A DNA stretch of 64,000 nt, taken from assembly GCA_018432235.1 (NCBI GenBank), contig JAHDLO010000010.1:1-64000 (forward strand), given 5' to 3'. The DNA is from Clostridiaceae bacterium. Lineage in GTDB: Bacteria; Bacillota; Clostridia; Peptostreptococcales; Natronincolaceae. The translations under genes and the position numbers were made by a program. This document shows positions 1 to 7,923 of the stretch, piece after piece (the stretch's first letter is position 1; every line of letters starts with the position of its first letter). The notes under the pieces were generated by a model that worked only from the letters and a program-made list of their open reading frames with translations, was not told the DNA's origin and ran no database searches.

Positions 1-47
1 AACATACCGAAGGCTAGCATTAATGCTATAGCTTCATATGTACTCAT
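1..47 (-). CDS. Holin-like type I toxin, 5' end only (runs off the window)
   Basis: The first 15 codons read MSTYEAIALMLAFGM, the hallmark start of the short hydrophobic 'putative holin-like toxin' peptides of Firmicutes (TxpA/BsrE/Fst-like type I toxins). A strong AAAGGAGGTGGTG site lies just upstream on the minus strand. The family peptides are about 30-40 residues and insert in the membrane when their antisense RNA is lost. The rest of the gene and its antisense RNA lie beyond base 1. The leader of this gene is repeated at 1672-1815, where the toxin body is missing. Confidence 0.8.
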   Translation of the reverse strand, partial: MSTYEAIALMLAFGM

Positions 48-65
48 TCCGCACCACCTCCTTTC

Positions 66-202
66 TTTTGTGAAAGTTGGTGGCAACCACACCCTGCTTT
101 ATCCGATTACCTTTAAACTATATTACCATTAATTTCTATATTGGGCAATCTGTTATTAAATTTTGAAGCTTCCAAAATCTTTATTATCTTAAAATATCCA
201 TG
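66..202. repeat. Copy 1 of a direct repeat (toxin leader plus adjoining sequence)
   Basis: This stretch matches 1672-1815 with few differences. It contains the toxin mRNA leader and about 40 bp related to the 3' end of cpaB. Both copies keep, on the minus strand, an open tail ending IEINGNIV-stop, so the duplicated segment once carried the 3' end of another gene. The rest of the 48-332 gap shows no clear gene. Confidence 0.8.
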
Positions 203-297
203 TTCCTTCTCTTGATTTTTTAATTATAAACGGTTCATAATAAGCACCCCCTTATTATCTATAATTGAATCTCAACAATCCCTCCCCTCAAAATAAA

Positions 298-330
298 AAA
301 ACCACCATAAAAATGGCAGTTTTTTTAGCA
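298..330 (-). terminator. Rho-independent terminator of the ORF6N gene
   Basis: Read on the minus strand, a short stem with an ATTTT loop (GCCAT/ATGGTGG) is flanked by an A-rich and a T-rich run. It ends a few bases beyond the stop codon of the gene at 333-941. Confidence 0.7.
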
Positions 331-332
331 AC

Positions 333-941
333 TCACTTTTTACTGTTTTTTCGTAATAAGTAGACAATATCTACCTGAATGCCTTGAAGTGCTGTAATAA
401 AGCTATCTATGGTCTTTTCTGCAAGGTATCCTTCGGCAGATTTAATATAATCAATTAAATAATTTGATGTTATTACTGCATTGTTAAGGTTCTGTTTATG
501 TAATTCCAATTGTGTATTCATATGCTCTGGACTAGGCAGTTGATTATTGGCCATCTGCTCGCGCATCCGAAAATATCCATCTACCAGCTTCTCATATTGC
601 TCCCAGGCGAAATCATCCTCTAATATTTTTAGGAGCTTTGAGTAGCCTCGTTCGGATAGGAGGTAGATGTTTTTAGATTGATTAAATACTTGTTTTGTAA
701 AACCTAGTTTTCTACCTAATGGCTCATACCCATTAGCCCTAATATCTAAAATGTCTATTCCCGCTTTAAATCTTTTAATATTCTCATTTATTCTTCTATT
801 AACTTCACCCAATGGTTGATTGTGTATGAGCGAAATGTCCCTTACAAGCATTGATTTATTCCCTTCGCCAAATCCGCCTTCTATATGATGAAACTCCATA
901 TCGTCTAATTTGATTTTCCCTTTAAGCTTTAAGCTATTCAT
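333..941 (-). CDS. ORF6N/ORF6C-domain protein (phage antirepressor-like)
   Basis: The 202-residue protein has an ORF6N-like N-terminal part (about residues 15-100, with the pattern NxxLGEVNRRINENIKRF) followed by an ORF6C-like region (about 100-195). Such proteins occur on phages and mobile elements as antirepressors or DNA-binding modulators; the target is unknown. The ATG follows AAAGGAGAATATTACTT. The gene stands alone on the minus strand with its own terminator. Palindromes at 1032-1079 in its upstream region are candidate operators. The family call is fairly secure; the function in this element is inferred from relatives. Confidence 0.75.
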   Translation of the reverse strand: MNSLKLKGKIKLDDMEFHHIEGGFGEGNKSMLVRDISLIHNQPLGEVNRRINENIKRFKAGIDILDIRANGYEPLGRKLGFTKQVFNQSKNIYLLSERGYSKLLKILEDDFAWEQYEKLVDGYFRMREQMANNQLPSPEHMNTQLELHKQNLNNAVITSNYLIDYIKSAEGYLAEKTIDSFITALQGIQVDIVYLLRKNSKK

Positions 942-1031
942 AAGTAATATTCTCCTTTCAATTTACCCATTGAAAGAGAAAAGCGTAATACTGTTTGGTG
1001 TAATAATATTTACAGCAGCCATAAATTGTAT

Positions 1032-1079
1032 TACAATTATAATTGTAGATTGTACCGTAAACTTTACCGTATAGTTTAC
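1032..1079. promoter_or_regulatory. Palindromic candidate operators upstream of the ORF6N gene
   Basis: TACAATTATAATTGTA (1032-1047) is a perfect 16-bp palindrome. Next to it, GTAAACT and AGTTTAC form a second inverted repeat with a 9-bp spacer (about 1056-1079). Both lie in the gap between the ORF6N gene and the ribbon-helix-helix gene, where a regulator-binding site would be expected. The cognate protein is not shown by the sequence. Confidence 0.5.
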
Positions 1080-1115
1080 ACACAAAGAGAACCTCTTTCA
1101 TGGGGTTATTGTGGT

Positions 1116-1170
1116 AAATAAGTCCGTTTCTGGTTTGCCGACTCTGGAACGGACTTATTTATTTTTTTGT
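1116..1170 (+). terminator. Strong hairpin with a plus-strand T-tract
   Basis: AAATAAGTCCGTT (from 1116) pairs perfectly with AACGGACTTATTT (1148-1160), and on the plus strand a run of Ts follows. The right arm overlaps the stop codon of the minus-strand gene at 1159-1341. No plus-strand gene precedes it, so it either ends an unannotated small RNA or acts on the minus strand without a T-run. Confidence 0.65.
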
Positions 1171-1341
1171 TTTTTCCAGACTATATCTAACTTCTTTCCG
1201 TATTTTAAATTCTCCATTGATGTAGCTTTCCATAAAAGCTTCTAAAACATCATTCATTTTATCTCCATTTATATTGCATTTTTCCTTAAAACGCTTTTGC
1301 ACCTCCTCCTCAATTGTTGTTGTAAACTGCTTTCTAGTCAC
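1159..1341 (-). CDS. Small ribbon-helix-helix-like protein
   Basis: The 60-residue protein begins at a GTG preceded by AGGAGGTGAATTA. A longer reading upstream lacks a ribosome site. The N-terminus (TRKQFTTTIEEEVQKRFKE) has the beta-strand/helix pattern of ribbon-helix-helix DNA-binding proteins, followed by a second helix (NDVLEAFMESYING) and a basic tail. Proteins of this kind act as plasmid copy-number or partition regulators or as antitoxins. No toxin gene is adjacent, so a repressor role in the element is the simplest guess. Confidence 0.6.
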   Translation of the reverse strand: MTRKQFTTTIEEEVQKRFKEKCNINGDKMNDVLEAFMESYINGEFKIRKEVRYSLEKTKK

Positions 1342-1487
1342 TAATTCACCTCCTAATAACATAATAATATTTGTAAAAATATTTGTCAATATATTTGTAT
1401 TAATATTTATTTATAACGGAAAATAAACACCTTTAATTAAGTGTATCAATCAAACAATATTATAGGCAACACTTTTTATAGATTATT

Positions 1488-1522
1488 TTTAAAATAAAAA
1501 CTACCCTAGCATTGGGGTAGTT
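1488..1522 (-). terminator. Terminator, minus strand
   Basis: AACTACCC (1499-1506) pairs with GGGTAGTT (1515-1522). Read on the minus strand it is followed by TTTATTTTAAAA. It lies about 240 bp beyond the end of cpaB and would end transcripts coming through the Tad operon and the toxin-locus remnant. Confidence 0.75.
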
Positions 1523-1575
1523 GACTTAAATCAATAATTTTTACTTTACTATGTTTATTTTTTTACACTATATGA

Positions 1576-1676
1576 TATAATAAAGGTAATCGGAGCCGCT
1601 GATGCGGTTGCCACAATCATGTGAAAATTTATTTAATCACTCTGCAGGGCAAGTGCAGGGTGATTTACTTTTTTTG
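1576..1676 (+). ncRNA. Antitoxin-like antisense RNA of a type I toxin locus (toxin body deleted)
   Basis: A TATAAT box (1576-1581) precedes a short transcript beginning near 1585 and ending in a 12-bp hairpin (AATCACTCTGCA at 1635-1646 with TGCAGGGTGATT at 1654-1665) plus T-run. Its start shares AAAGGTAATCGGA with the toxin leader running towards it on the other strand (1708-1720), and GGTTGCCAC also occurs in both. This convergent layout with shared repeats is that of Fst/TxpA-type loci. Here the minus-strand leader runs directly into the terminator: the ATG and body of the toxin are absent. Confidence 0.6.
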
Positions 1677-1815
1677 TGAAAGTTGGTGGTAACCACACCC
1701 TGCTTTATCCGATTACCTTTAAACTATATTACCATTAATTTCTATATCAAGCAATCTGCTATTTAGTTTTGAAGCTTCCAATCCTCAGGTGTCTTTATTA
1801 TCTCAAATATCATGC
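1672..1815. repeat. Copy 2 of the direct repeat (toxin leader plus cpaB 3' end)
   Basis: Homologous to 66-202. The repeat includes the last roughly 17 codons of cpaB. The sequence in which CpaB ends in frame reads as a different protein tail in another frame, and that other frame is better conserved between the copies. The cpaB end may therefore have been formed by recombination into this repeat. Confidence 0.8.
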
Positions 1816-2413
1816 CTAAGTGTTTGAATTTAGTTATCTCAAGCATTTCTTCCTTTGTTTCAACAGCAACATTTATCGTCTTGGCCACACCCTCGCCATT
1901 GCTGAAGATTTCCTTTCCTACATTATCTACCAACGACACTATCTTGACCATATGCCTTACATCCAGTTCATCTGTTAGATTATCATAGATTAATCCATAG
2001 TATTGGCCCGACTGAAGCTGTATACCCATGTAGTTTGATATATCCTTTACATCTATACCAATGATCCACATATCCTCTACATCCACTTTGATGTCGCCTC
2101 TTGATGTTGTCTTAGTCTCTGTAGCATATTCCCATCGGTTTACATCTATAATGAGCCTCTGACCTACTAAAGATTCCTTACTATTTAATGCTCTTTCCGG
2201 TACCCTTGATACCGGTACCTCTAGGAGCTCCAGGTCTCGATCCTCCAGTATTGTATTCTTAGGTATACTCTTGTTAAAATGAACTACCTTTGTCGTCGCT
2301 TCTGGCATGGCAGCACGTTTTATGTTTCTATATAGATAGGCTGTCAGAATTAATGCCAATATAATGCACCCTACCCCAATTTGTATAAGTCTTTTATTTA
2401 TTTTTGCCTTCAA
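1763..2413 (-). CDS. cpaB: CpaB/RcpC-like Flp pilus assembly protein
   Basis: The protein (216 residues from the TTG preceded by GAGGTGCAAAGC) has one N-terminal membrane segment (about residues 12-30) and a SAF-like domain (about 42-110) with the typical FNKSIPKNTILEDRDLELLEV pattern split over 'sticky' turns. CpaB/RcpC proteins sit in the envelope and help assemble or stabilise Tad pili. It is the last gene of the tadZ-A-B-C-pilin operon. Its 3' end lies in the repeat shared with 66-202, so the extreme C-terminus may be recent. Confidence 0.75.
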   Translation of the reverse strand: MKAKINKRLIQIGVGCIILALILTAYLYRNIKRAAMPEATTKVVHFNKSIPKNTILEDRDLELLEVPVSRVPERALNSKESLVGQRLIIDVNRWEYATETKTTSRGDIKVDVEDMWIIGIDVKDISNYMGIQLQSGQYYGLIYDNLTDELDVRHMVKIVSLVDNVGKEIFSNGEGVAKTINVAVETKEEMLEITKFKHLGMIFEIIKTPEDWKLQN

Positions 2414-2431
2414 GCTTTGCACCTCGTTTCA

Positions 2432-2962
2432 TTATATTTGATTGTTGGCCAGGAAGCTCTCTATGCCCACTGGTACACTTTTTCTTATATAGACTGGACC
2501 ATAGAATTTAATCTCCTTTGGTATGAGGACTATGATGTGTATTGTGGTTCTGGCAAGCCTGATACCGTCGGAGGTTATAGTTGGCAGCTCATTGGGATTG
2601 TAAACGGTTATCTCTTCAATAATTACCGGCTGATGCTTCTCTTGTATAAAACTATCTGTTAAAGCTCTGAACCCCGTATCCAACCTTAGGTTCTGCATGA
2701 TATAGCTTTCCACTATATACTGAGCCTGTGCTTTGTTGAGATAAAGTTCCCTGCCCTCAAGAATATCTATGTCCACCCTTTCACTCATTTTCATCAGGTC
2801 AACTTGTGAAAAGCCGGCCCAGCCTGAAGCAATGAGGGCATTTTCTACCCTCACTCCCAAACTATATATGTCTCTTACCTCCATTATTATCATCCAACCG
2901 AAAATGAAGGTAAATAGTATTGCTGTTGCTATCAATAAAATCAACCAAAGGTTTCCATCCAT
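2432..2962 (-). CDS. Membrane-anchored Tad-locus protein, unknown
   Basis: The 176-residue protein starts with a single membrane segment (about residues 5-28), followed by a soluble exterior domain without cysteines or known motifs. It lies between the minor-pilin-like gene and cpaB, with short gaps (10 bp to the former), so it is part of the pilus operon. By position it could be a minor pseudopilin (TadE-like) or an accessory envelope protein, but the glycine/glutamate prepilin cleavage signature is not clear. The ATG follows GGAAGGATAAA. Confidence 0.6.
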   Translation of the reverse strand: MDGNLWLILLIATAILFTFIFGWMIIMEVRDIYSLGVRVENALIASGWAGFSQVDLMKMSERVDIDILEGRELYLNKAQAQYIVESYIMQNLRLDTGFRALTDSFIQEKHQPVIIEEITVYNPNELPTITSDGIRLARTTIHIIVLIPKEIKFYGPVYIRKSVPVGIESFLANNQI

Positions 2963-2972
2963 TTTATCCTTC

Positions 2973-3356
2973 CTATCTGTTTAAGGTCATAACTATTGTT
3001 CGTTCGTCGAAGGTAGCCGTTAGGGCTACATTCTCCTTTGTCAGATTCGGCCTAGTTCTATTTATTATATAGTCTGCTATAACTGTAAGCCTTGCCTCCT
3101 GTCCCCAAGCTACAGCTTCAGGAGCGGTTATTCTTACGTTTGTAAAGCCAATTGCTGTAAGCTCCGAAGTCAGGAGATTTTTCGCCTGTTGGGGCACTCC
3201 TCCATTGGTCTGCAGCTGCATGAAGTATCGGTTACAAATGGCATCAAAATCTGTTCTGACAAAAGCTGGTATTGTATTCTCTGCTCCTATAAGAAAGAAG
3301 AGCAGCAGAAAAACGATTACTAAGCCCAATATCATTAAAACTGATGGTAATTGCAT
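2973..3356 (-). CDS. TadE/TadF-like minor pilin candidate
   Basis: The 127-residue protein has an N-terminal hydrophobic helix (about residues 5-25) and a small beta-rich exterior domain. Size, topology and position directly after the major pilin gene fit a TadE/TadF-type pseudopilin, which initiates or caps Flp pili. No specific catalytic motif is expected. The assignment rests on context more than on sequence. The ATG follows AAGGAGAGATAGTT. Confidence 0.5.
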   Translation of the reverse strand: MQLPSVLMILGLVIVFLLLFFLIGAENTIPAFVRTDFDAICNRYFMQLQTNGGVPQQAKNLLTSELTAIGFTNVRITAPEAVAWGQEARLTVIADYIINRTRPNLTKENVALTATFDERTIVMTLNR

Positions 3357-3368
3357 AACTATCTCTCC

Positions 3369-3608
3369 TTAATTAAACAGCTGTGTCAATTTGCTGGCCA
3401 CCCAAGTCTTCCATGAAGCAGCTGTTTCTGTGAATACTGATACCACATCTGACCTAACCGCAAGTATCCCCAATATTACAATAGCTGAGAACAAAATTAC
3501 CTCTAAAACTCCAAATCCTTCTTCATTGTTTAATATCTCTTTAACTCTATTAACACCATTTGCAATTTTAGCTTCTAAGTCGATTCTCTTTGTTTGTAAT
3601 TTTTTCAT
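3369..3608 (-). CDS. Flp/Tad-type prepilin
   Basis: The 79-residue protein has a charged leader of about 31 residues ending EEG, then the hydrophobic stretch FGVLEVILFSAIVILGI. With cleavage after the glycine the mature protein has glutamate at +5, the hallmark of type IV/Flp prepilins. The mature pilin would be about 48 residues, a usual Flp size. It lies between tadC and the minor pilin genes. The prepilin peptidase (TadV/CpaA) needed to process it is not in the window. Confidence 0.75.
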   Translation of the reverse strand: MKKLQTKRIDLEAKIANGVNRVKEILNNEEGFGVLEVILFSAIVILGILAVRSDVVSVFTETAASWKTWVASKLTQLFN

Positions 3609-3629
3609 TTTCTAGTTCCTCCTCAATTT

Positions 3630-4445
3630 TTATCTAAATATAATATCTAAATTTCTCATAACTTCCTGCAAAATTGGCACTGTCACCATCAATGCATAGC
3701 ATATAAAGAGCAAAAAGGCTGCTATGAGAAGTTTTGTTCTTTTATGCTGCCTTATAATTTTCCTCCTGAGACGCTTGCTCCTTTTAAGCATGTTTGCCTG
3801 TGCTTCAAAGTTCTTTTCCGATATGCCCATTTCGTGTTTTTGTGCAAGAGCAAAGCTGAAGGCCTGTATTTCCGTTATTGATGATACATTTCTGAAGTTC
3901 TCCAAAGCCTCCTCAAGGCTTTTCTTTACTTTCGGAGCGTTGGCTATATACTGCAGTGCCTCTTTAAGAGGCTGTCCTGCCGCTCTTGCTGCATAAGTAA
4001 GGATTACCTCCAATGGCGTTCCGATTTTACTCTGAAAGTACATTATGTCTTGTATATTGCATAACTCTATACAAAGTCTGTTCTGCCGATTTTTTTTCTT
4101 CTGTCCAATGTATAAATTAAGGGGCAGCAAAGTAAATAAGCCAAGCCTTACAATGTTGGTTACAACCCTAGTTATCTCCCCTAGCATGAGACTTTCCAGG
4201 CTGGAATAGGCCGCAAATGTAAGCACCATCATATTCAATGTTAAATAAACCTCAGTACTGGTCGGGTAACCTGCCTCCTTCATGTAGTTGTCGGCCAGGT
4301 TGTACCATTCCTGTTTAATAATCCTTTTCAGAAACCTCCCCTTTTCCTTGTAGTAGCTCTTTTCTTCCTTTTTTTCTGCTATCAGGAAATATAATGTTAC
4401 AGCTGCCATAGCAGCCGCCAGTGATAATGCTATTGCCAATATCAA
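3630..4445 (-). CDS. tadC: TadC-like inner-membrane platform protein
   Basis: I place the start at the TTG at 4445, which has AGGAGG eight bases upstream. An upstream reading overlaps tadB and lacks a ribosome site. The 271-residue protein has the type II secretion F (T2SF) layout: an N-terminal membrane helix, a pair of helices near the middle, a cytoplasmic helical domain (LAQKHEMGISEKNFEAQANMLK) and a C-terminal membrane helix. With TadB it forms the platform on which the TadA ATPase acts. It is 14 bp from tadB. Confidence 0.8.
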   Translation of the reverse strand: MILAIALSLAAAMAAVTLYFLIAEKKEEKSYYKEKGRFLKRIIKQEWYNLADNYMKEAGYPTSTEVYLTLNMMVLTFAAYSSLESLMLGEITRVVTNIVRLGLFTLLPLNLYIGQKKKNRQNRLCIELCNIQDIMYFQSKIGTPLEVILTYAARAAGQPLKEALQYIANAPKVKKSLEEALENFRNVSSITEIQAFSFALAQKHEMGISEKNFEAQANMLKRSKRLRRKIIRQHKRTKLLIAAFLLFICYALMVTVPILQEVMRNLDIIFR

Positions 4446-4459
4446 ATAATTACACCTCC

Positions 4460-5374
4460 TCAGTTTATTTTTTCCAGAGTTAAATAGGAAATATAAAAGG
4501 AGACCAATAGGTCTAAGGTAAAGACCACTTGTCCCCATCCGGAGTCAAAAACAGCCATTTTGTAGCTGCTATTGAAAAGTATATATACTATAAAAAAGTT
4601 TACTGCAAGAAGTACATATAGTCCCATGCTTAAAAGGGTGTCCTGGGCACTCTCTTCATCGTCGTCATCGTTCTGTTTGTCCAGCTCTTCGATAAAGGTA
4701 TCCGTCAGCTCTACCACATCACCGCCCCGGATATAACATATTTTAAGATTCTCTATGTACAGCTTCAGTTCTGAATTCTCCAGCCTGTCCTCCAGGTTGT
4801 CAAAGCACTGTATTGGATTTACCTTGTGTTCGTACTCATAGGCCATCAGTTCCACATAGTTCTTCAGGGGCTGTAGCACATACTGGCTGGCCTTTTTAAA
4901 AGCCTCGAATATATCGGTTCCCTTACCACCCACCAAGAACCTCCTCATTATAATTAGAAAATCCACTGACATTCTCTTTACCCGGTATCCCATTATATCA
5001 GAGAAAAGCTGCAGTAATATGTAGGGCAATAGAGCTGCCAAAGCTCCGAAAATGATTGCTACATAGGGTTGCATATGCTTCTCCATCCAGCTGAAGGCTA
5101 GAAGAAAAAGCAGCAGGCATAAAAGCAGATGTAGCCAAGCGCTATAGCTTATATAAAAGCGTATGTTGGAGCGTTCTATCCGCTTTTCTAGGTCGGTGAA
5201 AAACCTTCCAACCGCAATTCTATTCCTATAACCCGGTTTATTACCTTCCCTTCTTTTAGTGGCCTGCTCCCGGTATACTCTGTAGAGTTCTTTAATGTCC
5301 AACTGGGCTGTCACCAGAAATAGTCCTATTGATAGGAATAATATTATCAATATCCACACTAGCAAGCTCTGCAT
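4460..5374 (-). CDS. tadB: TadB-like inner-membrane platform protein
   Basis: A 304-residue T2SF-type protein with an N-terminal membrane helix (residues 4-22), a helix pair near 80-125, a cytoplasmic domain and two C-terminal helices. An acidic stretch (DKQNDDDDEE) precedes the last helices. The ATG lies directly after GGGGG and overlaps the 3' end of tadA by 83 bp. A TTG four codons in has better spacing and is an alternative start. The first membrane helix is encoded in the overlap, which supports a start in this region. Confidence 0.8.
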   Translation of the reverse strand: MQSLLVWILIILFLSIGLFLVTAQLDIKELYRVYREQATKRREGNKPGYRNRIAVGRFFTDLEKRIERSNIRFYISYSAWLHLLLCLLLFLLAFSWMEKHMQPYVAIIFGALAALLPYILLQLFSDIMGYRVKRMSVDFLIIMRRFLVGGKGTDIFEAFKKASQYVLQPLKNYVELMAYEYEHKVNPIQCFDNLEDRLENSELKLYIENLKICYIRGGDVVELTDTFIEELDKQNDDDDEESAQDTLLSMGLYVLLAVNFFIVYILFNSSYKMAVFDSGWGQVVFTLDLLVSFYISYLTLEKIN

Positions 5375-6665
5375 CCCCCTTTCTTAAAAGCTGCCTTTCC
5401 GCCAGCTTATTAATCATATCAGGAGATTTCAGCCTGCCCACCTTTTTATGCGCACCTTCCACAAAAGTAATTTCGCTTTTGGTCTTCTGAAACTGCCACA
5501 GGGTATTGTACTTACCTTCCCCAGTTCCTTCTGGAACCACCTCCACAACTTCAGACACCGTAAATCGATCTAAATAAACTATAATATTTACTGACTCATA
5601 TAGCATATCGAGCAGAATCTCATCAGAAAGGTTTGTTCCCGACATCTTCATGTTTATCATCATTTTCCTTAATATCTTTCGTGCGGAACCTGCATGTCCG
5701 GTACTCCAGCATATGTTACCGGCAAAGGCTCCGTTATAGAAGCTCATAGCCTCGGCGCCCCTAATTTCTCCAAAGACATACATATCTATTGTCATAAGTA
5801 GTCCCATGTCGGTGAGTTCCTCAATTCCGTATATTTCTCCCTTTGTGTTTCTCTTTACAAGTAGTTGTATGGTATTGGGGTGCTTAAGATAAAATTCGGC
5901 ATGATCCTCCATTGCAAGAATCCTAAGTTCTTCCTCCATTTCCTCCAGTAGCGCCCTTAGCAAGCTAGTTTTACCGGCACCGCCCCTGCCGCAAAATATT
6001 AGGTTTGCTCCTGCCCTTCCATACCGCACCAGCTCATCCGCCAGCTGCTGTGGCAGCATACCCATTTCTACTAGGTCCTGAAGGGTAAAAGCCTCCCCTT
6101 TATGTTTTCTTATCACAAAGGTGGGGCTTATGTGAGCCACCGGTTCAATAGCACAAATAATTCTAAGCTTGTTTATAGAGTCTTCGAACTTAGCCAGAGC
6201 CTTGTCCTCGTTCAGCTCCCCCTTTAGGTTGGCCTGTATGGTTGTGTTTATATAGGACCGCATATTTGCTGCCGTACCAAAGCTTATATTAGTCTTGATT
6301 ACCTTATTCCCTACCTTGACCCAAATATTATCTGGACCATTGCCAAAAATTCCACTGCATTCCTCCATGTCTATATAGGGCTGCAGCAGTCCATAACCAA
6401 GAATGTGATCCATAACTGCCTTAACCAGTTCCTTTCTGGATATTTCCACCACCTTGTAATTCCTTCGATTCATAATTTTGATGATGGCTGGCTCTAAAGA
6501 AGCCTTTGGCGCTCTACTAAGGTTTATTTCCCCGATCAGCTCTCTATGTTCTATAATTGTTTCATGGGCTATTCTCTCTATAACCTCATAAATGGATTTA
6601 AATACTTCTTCTTTTTCCTCCTGTGGCCTGTGCTTTGCCCTCTCCTCTATTCGGTTTACAATCAT
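5292..6665 (-). CDS. tadA: TadA/CpaF-type secretion ATPase
   Basis: The 457-residue hexameric ATPase powers pilus assembly. A Walker A GRGGAGKT lies at residues 226-233, and the acidic box and Walker B region (AMEDHAEF, GEIRGAEAMSF) and the conserved STGHAGSA motif follow in the expected order. The N-terminal 200 residues hold the CpaF-specific helical domain. The ATG overlaps the tadZ stop codon (ATGA), which suggests translational coupling. Sequence and context agree; this is the surest gene of the pilus operon. Confidence 0.92.
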   Translation of the reverse strand: MIVNRIEERAKHRPQEEKEEVFKSIYEVIERIAHETIIEHRELIGEINLSRAPKASLEPAIIKIMNRRNYKVVEISRKELVKAVMDHILGYGLLQPYIDMEECSGIFGNGPDNIWVKVGNKVIKTNISFGTAANMRSYINTTIQANLKGELNEDKALAKFEDSINKLRIICAIEPVAHISPTFVIRKHKGEAFTLQDLVEMGMLPQQLADELVRYGRAGANLIFCGRGGAGKTSLLRALLEEMEEELRILAMEDHAEFYLKHPNTIQLLVKRNTKGEIYGIEELTDMGLLMTIDMYVFGEIRGAEAMSFYNGAFAGNICWSTGHAGSARKILRKMMINMKMSGTNLSDEILLDMLYESVNIIVYLDRFTVSEVVEVVPEGTGEGKYNTLWQFQKTKSEITFVEGAHKKVGRLKSPDMINKLAERQLLRKGDAELASVDIDNIIPINRTISGDSPVGH

Positions 6666-7864
6666 TGATGTTTCACCTCCTCGGCTGCTCTTTTAAACAG
6701 ACCAAGGGATCTTTTATGCTTTGTAGCCTTCATCCCTAAGGAGTTAAGAATATCTATATATTCATTTTGTATTTTCTTATCCTTGAATTTAAATCCCTTG
6801 TCAAGAGCCTTATGATTACTTACATAGCCTACTATCTGTCCATGTAGTTTAGCTTCCAGCTCCACAAATGTCAGATCATCCCCGCCATACCGATTAATTA
6901 AGAATCTAAATTTTCTTATATCAAAATCATTATATCTTTTAAAAGCTTCCATATACCTGTTTACTTCCTCTACAGAGTGGCGGTCCCCATATAGGGGAAC
7001 AATAACCTTGTCTGCAAGCCTCAGAGCAGTATCGGTTCCGTAGACATCATACCAGGAATGAGTATCAATTATTACGTAATCATAATTAAATTTAAGCTTT
7101 TCTACTATCTCACGATACTGCTCCCTGCCGGAGGCATAGTAGTCATTTATGTCGTAGATACCTGGCAGTATATCAAGGTTTGTCTGTAGCTTGTGGGGCT
7201 TTGTAAAGCCCTCTAGCCTTTCGTAGGTTAAATTCTGCCTTACCGCTGCATCCAGTACGTCCGTTAGTATAAACTCAAAGCTGGTGTCAAATATTCGTTT
7301 AAATGAGGGCTTAAGGGGGTTATAGTCAACTATACACACCCTACAGTTCTTTGTAGATGCCAATGCAAAAGCCAGCTGTGCAGCTGTTGTCGTTGCACCC
7401 TGGCTTAATGGAGAATACACTGTAATAACCTCTTTAAACACACTTTCTACAACCCTCTCCACTTTTATAGTGGCGTCTGCAGTAGCAAATAGATTGTAGT
7501 CAAACTCTGTGGGATAATTCTTCAGGAGCTCTTCTATTGCTTCAGCTGTAGCCTCCTGAAGTGGGACATAGGCTGTTACCCCTTCATTGATCAGGCTGCC
7601 TATAAGCTTTCTTTCTGCAAAGCTTTCAAAATCGTCGGTTAGTATAACGACCTTTATTTTCTTCCTTGTAGCCTTCCTGCATATCCTGATGAGGGCCTGT
7701 CCCTCGTCATCCATCAACCGGTTAATTATAAGGCCCTCCATCGGCATTAGCTCCACTAAATCCTCAAGGGCCTCCAGGCTGTCCACCTCGTCTATAAGCT
7801 CCAGCTGAGCTTCTTGAATTCTTTCTAGTATTTCTTTGTTTCCTATTGCGGTTAGTATTTTCAT
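6662..7864 (-). CDS. tadZ: TadZ/CpaE-like localisation ATPase (ParA/MinD fold)
   Basis: The protein is 400 residues from the ATG at 7864, chosen because AGGTGA precedes it; an earlier ATG has no ribosome site. An N-terminal receiver-like domain (about 1-130) is followed by a ParA/MinD-type domain. The P-loop reads SPLSQGATTTAA, so the deviant Walker lysines are replaced. The ADP-side motif VCIVDYNPLKPS and the DYVIIDTH Walker B are present. TadZ proteins place the pilus machine at its site in the cell. It is the first gene of the pilus operon. Confidence 0.82.
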   Translation of the reverse strand: MKILTAIGNKEILERIQEAQLELIDEVDSLEALEDLVELMPMEGLIINRLMDDEGQALIRICRKATRKKIKVVILTDDFESFAERKLIGSLINEGVTAYVPLQEATAEAIEELLKNYPTEFDYNLFATADATIKVERVVESVFKEVITVYSPLSQGATTTAAQLAFALASTKNCRVCIVDYNPLKPSFKRIFDTSFEFILTDVLDAAVRQNLTYERLEGFTKPHKLQTNLDILPGIYDINDYYASGREQYREIVEKLKFNYDYVIIDTHSWYDVYGTDTALRLADKVIVPLYGDRHSVEEVNRYMEAFKRYNDFDIRKFRFLINRYGGDDLTFVELEAKLHGQIVGYVSNHKALDKGFKFKDKKIQNEYIDILNSLGMKATKHKRSLGLFKRAAEEVKHQ

Positions 7865-7923
7865 GCATTCACCTGCTTTCATGATATAATATTTATAAAT
7901 TTACTTTATTAAGGAGTGGTACA

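Noticed and set aside
2381-2662. Plus-strand open frames inside the Tad, T4SS and other minus-strand genes
   Set aside because: They overlap well-supported genes, lack ribosome sites, and look like antisense shadows.
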